Shown here: positions 8,554 through 17,344 of the stretch, one piece after another
Layout of the letters: each line of letters starts with the position of its first letter
Position numbering within the stretch: the first letter of the stretch is position 1
From: Gammaproteobacteria bacterium F7
GTDB lineage: Bacteria > Pseudomonadota > Gammaproteobacteria > Pseudomonadales > IMCC2047
Assembly: GCA_001593685.1 (NCBI GenBank)
Contig: LUKI01000010.1
Span: 1 to 55,349, forward strand
Length of the DNA: 55,349 nt
Reading direction: 5' to 3'
Translations under genes and position numbers: made by a program
Notes under the pieces: model-generated
Databases searched by the model: none
Seen by the model: the letters and a program-made list of their open reading frames with translations, nothing else
What the model was told of the DNA's origin: nothing

Positions 8554-9330
8554 TTGATTAACGCGGTTATTTTCGTGCTGCAGGAAACACTGGAAGCGGC
8601 GCTGCTGATCAGTGTACTGCTGGCTCTCAGTTATCAACAGAAACAACCAATCCACTGGCTGTTTACCGGCCTGCTTTGCGGGTTACTTTTTTCTGCCCTA
8701 TACGCCGCCAATATGCCGACCATTTCAGAGTGGTTTGATTATGTCGGCCAGGAGGTCACTAACGCCTCGCTACAAGCCGCAATCACGCTGTTTATTTGCC
8801 TCTATGCCTTTTCACTTCGCCGGTCTAGTAGCCCCTCACCAAATCCACTGTTTTTTATCACTGCAACCATGAGTGTTGTCTGTGCTATTACCGTCGAAGG
8901 CTCAGAAATTTTCATTTATATGACGGGCTTTTTTCAGCAAAAAAGTCATTTACAAACGATCCTGATCGGCAGTTCTATCGGCTTTGCCATTGGCCTCAGT
9001 ATCGGTGTCTTACTCTTCTATTTATTACGCAACCTCAATAACAAGCTGTTGCGCTTCAGTGGTCTATGTTTACTTGCCCTATTCGCTGGCAATATGCTGT
9101 CACAGGCCACCTTACAGTTAACCCAGGCTGATTGGATACCCGCTGCTCAAGCCGTTTGGGATAGCTCGCAGTGGCTTTCTGAAAGCTCAGTCACAGGGCG
9201 CCTGCTATATGCACTGATCGGCTATGAAGCAACCCCGTCAATGGCACAGGTAGTCAGCTACCTGCTTGGCGCATCGGGCGTCTTACTGTTCGCCAACATT
9301 AAAAGACTCAGGAACCCTCTCTCCTCATGA
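8554..9330 (+). CDS. Divergent FTR1-family iron permease (TTG start)
   Basis: This polytopic membrane protein of 258 residues has about seven hydrophobic segments and the layout of the FTR1/EfeU oxidase-dependent iron permeases. The two signature sites are altered: the first reads Q-E-T-L-E (residues 10-14) instead of R-E-x-x-E, and the second, in TM4, reads V-E-G-S-E. The Glu pairs are kept but both Arg are lost, so specificity may have changed. The start is TTG at 8554: GGAG lies 7 nt upstream and the frame is closed by TAA at 8539, so no other start precedes the first conserved helix. The end overlaps the next gene by 4 bp. Iron remains the best guess for the substrate. Confidence 0.78.
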   Translation: MINAVIFVLQETLEAALLISVLLALSYQQKQPIHWLFTGLLCGLLFSALYAANMPTISEWFDYVGQEVTNASLQAAITLFICLYAFSLRRSSSPSPNPLFFITATMSVVCAITVEGSEIFIYMTGFFQQKSHLQTILIGSSIGFAIGLSIGVLLFYLLRNLNNKLLRFSGLCLLALFAGNMLSQATLQLTQADWIPAAQAVWDSSQWLSESSVTGRLLYALIGYEATPSMAQVVSYLLGASGVLLFANIKRLRNPLSS

Positions 9331-10037
9331 TTAACAAGCATAGTCTCGTTGTTAGCAGCCTACTGCTCAGCCCACTAACCTGCCTCGCCGATGGCACCGT
9401 GATTGATAAAATTTATCATCCCTACGTGCAGCCGCTGGAGCAGGAAATCGAATGGCGAGCCATCCATCAGGATCACCAACCCGGCACCGCTGATAACACC
9501 CAACTGCATCGGTTCGCCTATGGCCGTTCTCTCAATGATCGCTGGTTCCTTGAGGTTTATCTCATCGGCGAAAAATCAGCCGACGATAGCTTTGCGCTGG
9601 AGGCCTACGAAGTCGAAGCCAAATGGCAACTCACCGAACAGGGAGAGTTCTGGGCTGACTGGGGCGCGCTCTTTGAAATCGAAAAAGAACATCACGAGGA
9701 TGTCTGGGAGGCCGCAACAGGGCTGCTGATAGAAAAAGAATGGGGCAAGTGGAGCACCACGGCAAATTTGGTCGCGGCTTACGAGTGGGGTTCTGACATC
9801 GAAAATGAACTGGAGTCATCCCTCGGCCTGCAAGCCCGCTACCGTTATTCACGCGCTATTGAGCCCGCCGTCGAACTCTACAAAGGCCAAGACACCTTTG
9901 CGCTTGGCCCCGCTCTGCTTGGCCAGATCACCCTCGGCATCAGACGCCAGATAAAGTGGGAGGCAGCAGCTATCTTTGGCCTGGATAGCGACAGCCCCAA
10001 CCGCACGTTACGGTTTTTAATCGAGTTTGAGTTTTAA
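9327..10037 (+). CDS. Putative outer-membrane beta-barrel protein
   Basis: The 236-residue product has a signal peptide (cleavage probably after CLA at residue 21). The mature chain is rich in alternating aromatic and polar residues, such as [22 protein letters not shown] and [14 protein letters not shown], typical of amphipathic strands. It ends in EFEF, matching the C-terminal Phe recognised by the BAM machinery. No specific porin family is recognised. The 4-bp overlap with the FTR1-type permease gene makes it the last member of the cluster, and an outer-membrane channel or receptor for the same substrate is a reasonable inference. Confidence 0.65.
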   Translation: MINKHSLVVSSLLLSPLTCLADGTVIDKIYHPYVQPLEQEIEWRAIHQDHQPGTADNTQLHRFAYGRSLNDRWFLEVYLIGEKSADDSFALEAYEVEAKWQLTEQGEFWADWGALFEIEKEHHEDVWEAATGLLIEKEWGKWSTTANLVAAYEWGSDIENELESSLGLQARYRYSRAIEPAVELYKGQDTFALGPALLGQITLGIRRQIKWEAAAIFGLDSDSPNRTLRFLIEFEF

Positions 10038-10117
10038 GCATCCCAGCGCTTGCGATCAACGAATTAATCATCGAAAATTCTCCACCCAACCACACTCAAC
10101 GCTCAAGGGCTGAGTCA

Positions 10118-10657
10118 ATGCACAAATTTGAAACCCTTATCGAACGTACCATGTACCGCTCGCGCTGGTTACTGGCTCCTATTTACCTGGGGCTATCCCT
10201 CGCTCTTTTGGCGCTTGGTATCAAGTTTTTTCAGGAACTTTGGCACCTTCTTCCTCACATTTTGGAATTATCCGAAGCGGATATGGTGCTCATCACCCTG
10301 TCCTTGATTGATTTGGCGATGGTCGGTGGCTTGATCGTGATGGTCATGATGAGTGGTTACGAAAACTTTGTTTCTCAACTGAACGTCAGTGACGACGAAG
10401 AAAAACTCAGCTGGCTGGGGAAAATGGACGCATCTTCATTAAAAATGAAAATTGCTGCCAGCATCGTCGCTATTTCCAGCATCCACCTGCTCAAAGTCTT
10501 TATGAACGTTTCCAACGCATCAACCGAAGCTGACTTTGAGCGACTCATGTGGTACGTCATTATTCACATGACCTTTGTTATTTCAGCCTTTGCCATGGGT
10601 GCCCTGGATCGTGTTGCTAAAAAGCCCGAGCCACCCGCTGTTGAGAGCCGCCTGTAA
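10118..10657 (+). CDS. UPF0114 (YqhA) family membrane protein
   Basis: This 179-residue integral membrane protein has the UPF0114 family start ([18 protein letters not shown]) and the [25 protein letters not shown] segment, with three to four membrane helices (about residues 17-37, 57-80, 108-125 and 140-160). Length and motifs match E. coli YqhA. The family has no established function. Its stop overlaps the start of the esterase gene by one base (TAATG), so the two are co-translated. Confidence 0.88.
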   Translation: MHKFETLIERTMYRSRWLLAPIYLGLSLALLALGIKFFQELWHLLPHILELSEADMVLITLSLIDLAMVGGLIVMVMMSGYENFVSQLNVSDDEEKLSWLGKMDASSLKMKIAASIVAISSIHLLKVFMNVSNASTEADFERLMWYVIIHMTFVISAFAMGALDRVAKKPEPPAVESRL

Positions 10658-11319
10658 TGAGCTATTTACCCTGTGTTGAAGTCGAACCCGCAACCCCGGC
10701 TACAGCAGCCGTTATCTGGCTACACGGGCTTGGTGCCGATGGGCACGATTTTGAAGCTATTGTGCCTGAGCTGCACCTCCCTCAGGATGCCGGTGTACGC
10801 TTTATCTTTCCGCATGCGCCTTCCATGCCCGTCACCATTAACAACGGCTATGTGATGCCCGCCTGGTATGACATTCTTGATATTGCCTTTGACCGCAAAG
10901 TAGATGAGGCACAACTGCTGCAATCGGCCGCCGCCGTGCATGCATTGATTGATCGTGAAATTGAGCGCGGAATCGATAGTCAACGTATTGTGATTGCCGG
11001 TTTTTCACAGGGCGGCGCCGTTGGCTATCAAGCCGCATTAAGTTACCCAAAGCCATTAGCCGGCTTACTGGCGATGTCCACCTACTTTGCCACCCACGCC
11101 AGCATTAAGGTCCATTCCGCCAATCGAAACTTACCGATTCAAATCTATCACGGCACCCAGGATCCGGTCGTACCAGAACAACTGGGACGGCAGGCTGTTT
11201 CGCAATTGGCCGTCCACCAACTCTCCGCCCATTACAGCACCTACCCAATGCAGCACAGCGTTTGCCTTGAACAGATTCGAGATATTGCTGCCTGGCTGAA
11301 AAAGACACTGCTGGCTTGA
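10657..11319 (+). CDS. Carboxylesterase / acyl-protein thioesterase-like hydrolase
   Basis: This alpha/beta hydrolase of 220 residues belongs to the EstB/APT family. The oxyanion-hole segment WLHGLGADGHDF starts at about residue 22, the nucleophile elbow GFSQGG lies near residues 112-117, the acid segment is HGTQDPVVP, and the catalytic His is in PMQHSV. No signal peptide is present, so it is cytoplasmic. Family members hydrolyse short-chain esters and sometimes thioesters. Translation is coupled to the UPF0114 gene. The native substrate is unknown. Confidence 0.88.
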   Translation: MSYLPCVEVEPATPATAAVIWLHGLGADGHDFEAIVPELHLPQDAGVRFIFPHAPSMPVTINNGYVMPAWYDILDIAFDRKVDEAQLLQSAAAVHALIDREIERGIDSQRIVIAGFSQGGAVGYQAALSYPKPLAGLLAMSTYFATHASIKVHSANRNLPIQIYHGTQDPVVPEQLGRQAVSQLAVHQLSAHYSTYPMQHSVCLEQIRDIAAWLKKTLLA

Positions 11320-11603
11320 TCAGCACAGAACAATTTTTAGATTAGCCTCATTCCAGTAAATAAGAGCCGTGGTTAAGCGAGCGAAGACAACCGGGGCTGG
11401 GCAGAAATCCAGCCACTGAGATAAAAGACTTATCCCTCGCCCTGCCTAGACTGTGCGTTGTTGCAGCAGTGCTGCCATTCACCCTGTTCGCGGTCATGCG
11501 ACAAAACTATCAGCATCAATCCCCCTTCGCCATCGCTTAGTCCTCTGAATCTATGGCATAATTTGCGCCGCTTTTTCATTCATACACAATCTGGAATTTT
11601 ACC
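11320..11603 (+). promoter_or_regulatory. Intergenic region with hairpin and likely ybiT promoter
   Basis: In this 284-bp gap a short inverted repeat GGCTGG...CCAGCC (11395-11400 with 11409-11414) lies downstream of the esterase gene, without a T-run. A TATGGCATAAT stretch near 11551-11561 is a possible -10 for the following ATPase gene. No ORF or RNA gene is recognised. Confidence 0.25.
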
Positions 11604-13193
11604 TTGCTAGTTTCCTCGAATATCACCATGCAGTTCGGCGCCAAGCCGCTTTTTGAAGACGTTTCCGTTAAGTTTGGCGATGGTAATCGCTACGGCCTGA
11701 TCGGCGCCAACGGCTGCGGCAAATCCACCTTCATGAAAATTTTAGGTGGCGACCTTGAGCCTACCTCAGGCAATGTCTCTAAAGATCCCAATGAACGCAT
11801 TGGTAAGCTGAAACAGGATCAGTTCGCCTACGAAGAATTCAGCGTAATTGATACGGTGATCATGGGTCACGAAGAAATGTGGGCAGTAAAATCCGAACGT
11901 GATGCCATTTATGCCAAGCCCGAGATGTCGGAAGCGGACGGCATTCGAGCCGGTGAACTGGAAGCCGAGTTTGCCGAAATGGATGGCTACAGTGCCGATG
12001 CCCGTGCCGGCGAGCTGCTACTGGGCCTGGATATTCCCGTTGAGCAACATTATGGCCCCATGAGCGAAGTCGCACCGGGCTGGAAACTACGCGTACTGCT
12101 AGCACAGGCGCTGTTCTCAGAACCCGATATCATGCTGCTCGATGAGCCAACCAACAACCTGGACATCAACACCATTCGCTGGTTGGAAGATGTATTGAAT
12201 GCGCGCAACTGCACCATGATCATCATCTCGCACGATCGCCACTTCCTGAACAGCGTATGCACCCACATGGCTGACTTGGACTACGGTGAACTGCGTGTTT
12301 ATCCCGGCACCTACGACGAATACATGACGGCCTCCACCCAGGCCCGCGAGCGTATGCAGGCCGATAATGCCAAGAAAAAAGCCCAGATTGCTGACCTCAA
12401 AGCCTTTGTTAGCCGCTTTTCCGCCAACGCATCAAAATCTAAACAGGCAACATCGCGCGCCAAACAGATCGACAAAATTCAGCTGGAAGAGATCAAACCG
12501 TCAAGCCGACAGAATCCTTTTATCCGTTTCGACCAGGAAAAAAAGCTGCATCGTCAGGCACTGGAAGTTGCAGGGTTGGCGAAAAACTATGAGACTCAGC
12601 TGTTCGCCAATCTCGATTTAAAAGTCACTGTTGGCGAACGTATCGCTATCATTGGCCCTAACGGCATCGGAAAAACAACGCTGCTGAAATGCCTGGTGGG
12701 CGATGAGGAGCCCACCGCCGGCACCATCAAGTGGTCTGAGAATGCCGACATCGGTTATTACGCTCAGGATCACTCCGCCGACTTCGAAGAAGAAAAAACA
12801 CTGCTCGAATGGATGGATGAGTGCGGTAAGCCCAGCGATGACGAGCAAATCATTCGCGGCACATTAGGCCGGTTGTTATTTTCATCCAATGATATTGGCA
12901 AATCCGTCAAAGTGATTTCAGGTGGCGAACAGGGCCGCATGATTTTTGGTAAATTAATGCTGCAGCGCCCTAATATCATGGTGATGGACGAGCCCACCAA
13001 CCACCTCGATATGGAGTCTATCGAGTCGCTTAACCTGGCCTTGGAAAACTATCCCGGCACACTACTATTTGTCAGCCATGACCGCGAGTTTGTGTCCTCA
13101 CTGGCAACACGGATTATCGAATTATCAGCCACCGGCATTACCGACTTCCACGGTAATTATGAGGACTACCTGAAAAGTCAGGGTGTGGTGTAA
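11604..13193 (+). CDS. ybiT: ABC-F ATPase YbiT-like (TTG start)
   Basis: This soluble protein of 529 residues has two ABC domains and no membrane segment. The first Walker A is GANGCGKS (about residues 36-43), and its Walker B region includes [12 protein letters not shown] charged linker (about 240-305) is followed by the second Walker A, GPNGIGKT, and [10 protein letters not shown]. The N-terminus [12 protein letters not shown] matches E. coli YbiT closely, which supports the TTG start at 11604 (weak GGAA upstream). ABC-F proteins bind the ribosomal E site and relieve stalled translation or affect subunit assembly. YbiT is the housekeeping member; resistance is not implied. Confidence 0.92.
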   Translation: MLVSSNITMQFGAKPLFEDVSVKFGDGNRYGLIGANGCGKSTFMKILGGDLEPTSGNVSKDPNERIGKLKQDQFAYEEFSVIDTVIMGHEEMWAVKSERDAIYAKPEMSEADGIRAGELEAEFAEMDGYSADARAGELLLGLDIPVEQHYGPMSEVAPGWKLRVLLAQALFSEPDIMLLDEPTNNLDINTIRWLEDVLNARNCTMIIISHDRHFLNSVCTHMADLDYGELRVYPGTYDEYMTASTQARERMQADNAKKKAQIADLKAFVSRFSANASKSKQATSRAKQIDKIQLEEIKPSSRQNPFIRFDQEKKLHRQALEVAGLAKNYETQLFANLDLKVTVGERIAIIGPNGIGKTTLLKCLVGDEEPTAGTIKWSENADIGYYAQDHSADFEEEKTLLEWMDECGKPSDDEQIIRGTLGRLLFSSNDIGKSVKVISGGEQGRMIFGKLMLQRPNIMVMDEPTNHLDMESIESLNLALENYPGTLLFVSHDREFVSSLATRIIELSATGITDFHGNYEDYLKSQGVV

Positions 13194-13338
13194 AAACCAC
13201 CCCTTTCGCTAACCTCATAACATCAATCAATAGAGAAAGTTACCCATTAACTTATGACTCAATAAAGCGCTGCTCGTCTATACTGTTCAATCAATTCTGT
13301 TAAGCTGAAAACTGGTTATTAGGAGCTGGAGCATCATC

Positions 13339-16167
13339 ATGAAAGTAGTACCCCGCCGCACAGGCATAAAAGGGATCCGCCAATTAGCACTGCTGTCATG
13401 TCTATTGACGAGTATTCAAACCACCCTTGCAGATGACATCAATAAAGCTAGCGCCTACTATGAAGATGCTTTAAGAAACTATGACAATAAGCGCTATGAC
13501 GAAGCGGTCATTCAACTAAAAAATGCTTTTCAGGAAAACCCCGATTTATTACCCGCGCTGGTTTTATTAGGCAAAGCCTACCTAAAAACCGGTAACCCGG
13601 CCGCTGCTGAAACCTCTCTCAAAGAGGCGCAGGCACTGGGTGCCGATGTATCATTAATCGCTGTCCCCCTGGCTAATGCCTATCTGGTGCAATTCAAACA
13701 TGAGCAGCTACTCTCAGAAAATGTTCCAGCCAACATACCGACTCAAGTAAAGTCAGAACTTCATCTTCTACGTGCCCGCGCGGCTTTAGAAACAAATAAT
13801 CAACAAGCACTTAATGATGAAATTAAAGCCGTCGAAGCGTTGACACCGGTGGCTGCAGACCTCCTATCCTTAAAGGCCTCATTGCGAATGCGAGCAGGCA
13901 AACAGGACGAGGCTGAAACGCTCATCAATCGCCTCAAGGATTTGTATCCTGAAAAAGAAACCACCTGGCTGGCCGACGCTTCTTTAAAGCAATTGCGAGG
14001 ACAAGAGTCCGCAGCGTTGGCAAGCTACGCCAAGGTTGTACAGATAAATACCGACAACCTCGACGCCAGAATCGGCCGCTTAACACTGTTGATGAATCGA
14101 CAGCAAGAAGACGAGATCGGTGAAGATTTTAAAGCCCTCAATAATACTATCCCCTCAGACCCACGGGTTATTTATTTACGCGCCGTCAACCTCGCCCGAA
14201 CTGGAGATCAAAGCGGCAGTTCAGCGGCATTAAGCGAAGCTCTCAATATTCTTGATGCGCTGGGCCCTGAAGTCGTCACACGTAATCTGCAATTATTAAT
14301 GATTGCTGGTATCGCTAACTATAATTTGAATAACTTAGAAGCTGCCCGCGAATACCTGGAAATATATGCTAAGTCGGCCCCTAACGAATTGGCACCACAG
14401 CGCCTTTTGGCAAGCACTTACATGCGTCAGGGTGAATTTCGAAGTGCGATCAACTTACTGTCCAGCATGCTCGAATATTCACCTCTCAATCCGACACTCT
14501 TAAGCATGCTTGCAGAAGCACATAGCCGCGCAGGCAATCATCAAAAAGCACTATATACCTATGAAAAAGCGCTAAATATTGCTGAAAACAATCCTCAACT
14601 CACCACCAAATGGGCCATCTCAAAACTAAATGCAGGTTTTCTTGAAGAGGGTCTAGATGAACTGGAAAGGTTATTCCAAAACGAAAACTCACAGGATTAT
14701 TCGGCGATGCCACTCGCCACCGCCCTTCTCAATAGTGGCCGATTTGATCAAGCGGTTAAAATCGCCAGACAGTTAGTCGAGCAAGACCCAGATAATCTTG
14801 CTAAACAAAACCTGTTAGCCGTTTCTCTGATCAAAGCTGGTCACACTGACGAAGCGAAAACGCTCTTCACCAAACTGCTCAAGATTCACCCGGACAATAA
14901 TGCAATTAAACGAAATCTTGCAAAAATAGCGCTTCGAGAAGGCAAGTTTGAATCGGCCAAAGTCATGCTAAAAGAAATGCTTGCTAACAAGCCAAAAGAC
15001 CCTGAACTAATGTTAGAGATAGCTCAAGTTCATGAAGCAGAAGGAGACCTATCCCAGGCTTTGCGCTGGGCAAAAGATGCGGCCAGCGAAGCACCCTCCG
15101 TTTTTAACATTAACCGTTACCTGATGAGGCTACTGACACTTAATGGTGATTTTGATGAAGCCCTAAAGGTCGCCACCAATCAGGAAGCTATTCACCCCGA
15201 TAATTTGCATGTGCTGGAAGCTCAAGCCCGAGTACTCTTAGCCGCTCAGAAGAAAACACCGCTGCTATCCCTGCTAAGACGTATGGCAGTTCTCGCTGAC
15301 TTTAATACTCAGTGGCTTTGGAAAATTGGCCGCTTTCAGATGGACGTTGGCTCACTTGACGAAGCAAGTTATACGTTATTCAGGGGGCTGCAAGGAAACC
15401 CCGATCACCTGCCAACGCGTATCCTGCTTACAGAGGTCGAGATTAGCCTGAACCGGCTGGATCTTGCCATTGAGCGTGGTAAACAAATTATTAACGACCA
15501 TCCAAATAATAGTGAAGGTTATCGCCTCGTTGGCGATGTACGCATTAAACGCCAACAATTTAAAGATGCTATTACAAGCTACAAGCAGGCTCTAAAGCGC
15601 GAGCCCAGCTCATTGCTTACCTTACGCTTGTTTTCTGCCCAGCGTTCAGCGAAAAACGATCATCAGGCGAAACAAACACTTCTGAACTGGCTGCAGCGAA
15701 ATCCTAATGATTATTTGGTTAAAAACACACTGGCTGACTTCTACTTAACGACAGGTGATTATGCCCAAGCAGTTCCTATCTATAAGACGCTATTAGCCGT
15801 TACAGCCAAGAACCCCTATTTACATAACAATATCGCCAATGCACTTTATAAACTCGGCAATAAAGAGCAGTCGCTAATCTATGCTCAACAGGCCTATGAA
15901 TTGGCACCCACCGACCCGATGATTAATGACACGCTCGGCTGGTTATTAACAGGTAACGACAACGCAAAACAAGGCCTGGCTTATTTGCGAGAAGCATTGA
16001 CGAGAGCGCCTGAAAATAGCGAAATTCGTTACCACCTAGCCGTTGCTCTTCATAAACTCGACCGCAATACAGAAGCCCGACGTGAATTAAAACTGGCACT
16101 GGAAAAAAACACTGTATTTGCAGACCGTAATAAAGCAGAGCAGTTGCTAGAGCAGCTAAAAAGTTAA
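13339..16167 (+). CDS. prsT: PrsT-like TPR protein of the PEP-CTERM system
   Basis: This 942-residue exported protein consists of tandem TPR units along nearly the whole chain (for example ASAYYEDALRNYDNKRYDEAVIQLKNA, and AELAP/NDTLGWLL near the end). The N-terminal signal (residues 1-31) contains LLSC at residues 18-21, a possible but non-ideal lipobox; otherwise signal peptidase I could cut after TLA. Length and repeat content match the PrsT protein encoded near exosortase (XrtA) exopolysaccharide clusters. The next gene encodes a PEP-CTERM protein, which supports the assignment. No exosortase or polysaccharide genes occur in this window, so this is a satellite locus. Confidence 0.78.
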   Translation: MKVVPRRTGIKGIRQLALLSCLLTSIQTTLADDINKASAYYEDALRNYDNKRYDEAVIQLKNAFQENPDLLPALVLLGKAYLKTGNPAAAETSLKEAQALGADVSLIAVPLANAYLVQFKHEQLLSENVPANIPTQVKSELHLLRARAALETNNQQALNDEIKAVEALTPVAADLLSLKASLRMRAGKQDEAETLINRLKDLYPEKETTWLADASLKQLRGQESAALASYAKVVQINTDNLDARIGRLTLLMNRQQEDEIGEDFKALNNTIPSDPRVIYLRAVNLARTGDQSGSSAALSEALNILDALGPEVVTRNLQLLMIAGIANYNLNNLEAAREYLEIYAKSAPNELAPQRLLASTYMRQGEFRSAINLLSSMLEYSPLNPTLLSMLAEAHSRAGNHQKALYTYEKALNIAENNPQLTTKWAISKLNAGFLEEGLDELERLFQNENSQDYSAMPLATALLNSGRFDQAVKIARQLVEQDPDNLAKQNLLAVSLIKAGHTDEAKTLFTKLLKIHPDNNAIKRNLAKIALREGKFESAKVMLKEMLANKPKDPELMLEIAQVHEAEGDLSQALRWAKDAASEAPSVFNINRYLMRLLTLNGDFDEALKVATNQEAIHPDNLHVLEAQARVLLAAQKKTPLLSLLRRMAVLADFNTQWLWKIGRFQMDVGSLDEASYTLFRGLQGNPDHLPTRILLTEVEISLNRLDLAIERGKQIINDHPNNSEGYRLVGDVRIKRQQFKDAITSYKQALKREPSSLLTLRLFSAQRSAKNDHQAKQTLLNWLQRNPNDYLVKNTLADFYLTTGDYAQAVPIYKTLLAVTAKNPYLHNNIANALYKLGNKEQSLIYAQQAYELAPTDPMINDTLGWLLTGNDNAKQGLAYLREALTRAPENSEIRYHLAVALHKLDRNTEARRELKLALEKNTVFADRNKAEQLLEQLKS

Positions 16168-16270
16168 CACCACAACAACTGTCAGTCTTTTTTACAACAA
16201 CGCTCTTAAAACAATTAATACTGAAAAAAATTACCCATAACCAACTGATAAGAAAGAAAATAAAAAGAAA

Positions 16271-16285
16271 GGCACGGTATTTGCT
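16271..16285 (+). promoter_or_regulatory. Sigma-54 promoter of the PEP-CTERM gene
   Basis: GGCACGGTATTTGCT has GG and GC elements separated by exactly 10 nt and matches the consensus GGCACG-N4-TTGC(A/T). It lies 63 bp before the PEP-CTERM start codon in an AT-rich 181-bp gap, which predicts a leader of about 50 nt. PEP-CTERM genes in XrtA systems are known to depend on RpoN with the PrsK/PrsR two-component system, so the match is biologically sensible. Confidence 0.7.
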
Positions 16286-16348
16286 TAGTTATATCAATAA
16301 TAAGTATTTATACCCAACTAAAGCATAAACAAGGAAAGGTACAAACAC

Positions 16349-17107
16349 ATGGCCTTATTCAAGTCACTAAAATTTGCCGCAGGCATCGTTACAGCATTAC
16401 TGGTTTGCTCAACCGCCCAAGCTGCAATAACAACAACAGACTGGTACTTTGGCAATAACGCGCCAGGCAAAAACTACGCGGGTAAAAACTCTCAGACTTC
16501 AGGTAGCACTGGCAACACTGCAACGGCTACCGCCTGGAGTAGTTTCAGCACTTCAAGCTCTGCAACTTATAGCCGTGATGTTCTATCCTTTTGGGATGGT
16601 GGCGTTGGTGTTGGTAATAGCAATAGCCCCAACCATGCTGTTGACAACCAATATGCTGATGAATTCGTTCTGCTGAGCTTCGATAAATCCGTTAGCCTGA
16701 CCAGCCTGCAGATCGGTTGGCCATCCAACAGCTCTAGCTACGACACTGACCTGACTATCATGGCATACACTGGAAACGGCGGCGCAAACCCAAACGGGAA
16801 AACAGCCGCACAGTTGAATTCAGCTGGCTGGGAACATGTTAATGATCTGTTTAACATTAACAGAAATGTAGACATCACTATTAGCAACCCTAATGATGTC
16901 AGCTCAAACTACTGGTTGGTCGGTGCATATAATGAGTATCTTTCTCCAAACGGTAGCACTTACCGAGGAGCTAAAGACTTCTTCAAACTTAAAGCTATTG
17001 CCGGTGTTAGCCACACCCCATCCACCGGGGTACCCTTACCAACAACAGCGGCATTATTTGGGCTCGGCCTTTTAGCTTTGGGTCGTAAAAAAATCCAATT
17101 AAAATAG
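16349..17107 (+). CDS. PEP-CTERM sorting-domain protein
   Basis: This secreted protein of 252 residues has a signal peptide (cleavage likely after AQA near residue 25). The mature region is low in charge and rich in Ser, Thr, Asn and Gly, and the C-terminus has a PEP-CTERM tripartite signal: VPLPTTAALF, a short hydrophobic helix (GLGLLALG), and basic RKK. The motif is recognised by exosortase, which anchors or releases such proteins at the surface with the exopolysaccharide matrix. The central domain is not recognised. A sigma-54 promoter precedes it and a strong terminator follows, so it is monocistronic. Confidence 0.85.
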   Translation: MALFKSLKFAAGIVTALLVCSTAQAAITTTDWYFGNNAPGKNYAGKNSQTSGSTGNTATATAWSSFSTSSSATYSRDVLSFWDGGVGVGNSNSPNHAVDNQYADEFVLLSFDKSVSLTSLQIGWPSNSSSYDTDLTIMAYTGNGGANPNGKTAAQLNSAGWEHVNDLFNINRNVDITISNPNDVSSNYWLVGAYNEYLSPNGSTYRGAKDFFKLKAIAGVSHTPSTGVPLPTTAALFGLGLLALGRKKIQLK

Positions 17108-17127
17108 CTGAACTTGGCATCACTTGT

Positions 17128-17153
17128 AAGGGGCGTTAAACGCCCCTTTTTTT
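17128..17153 (+). terminator. Rho-independent terminator after the PEP-CTERM gene
   Basis: An AAGGGGCG / CGCCCCTT stem with a 5-nt loop (TTAAA) is followed by a T-run and sits 20 bp past the stop codon. Confidence 0.9.
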
Positions 17154-17238
17154 CGCCTGCATTTTCTCTCGAACACAATCTACTTTAATTTCCCGCCTTC
17201 ACTGCTCTTTTTAAAATTTCTACTACACTTTTCTAGAT

Positions 17239-17324
17239 GCCCGAAAACCGTAGCGTTTTTCGGGCGTTAGAGGTACGTCCAAAATTAACAATAATTAGAA
17301 AAGCGTGGCCTCTTGGTTAATTTT
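17239..17324 (+). promoter_or_regulatory. Permease leader region with two inverted repeats
   Basis: A perfect 9-bp stem GCCCGAAAA/TTTTCGGGC (17239-17247 with 17257-17265) is followed by a wider inverted repeat AAAATTAAC...GTTAATTTT (17281-17289 with 17316-17324). Both lie in the 237-bp gap before the APC permease gene. The first could be a hairpin or attenuator and the second a repressor operator; neither matches a named site. Confidence 0.35.
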
Positions 17325-17344
17325 AACAAACAAGGGATGATGTT

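Noticed and set aside
11604-13193. Antibiotic-resistance ABC-F protein
   Set aside because: The N-terminus and linker match the housekeeping YbiT type, not the Vga/Lsa/Msr group.
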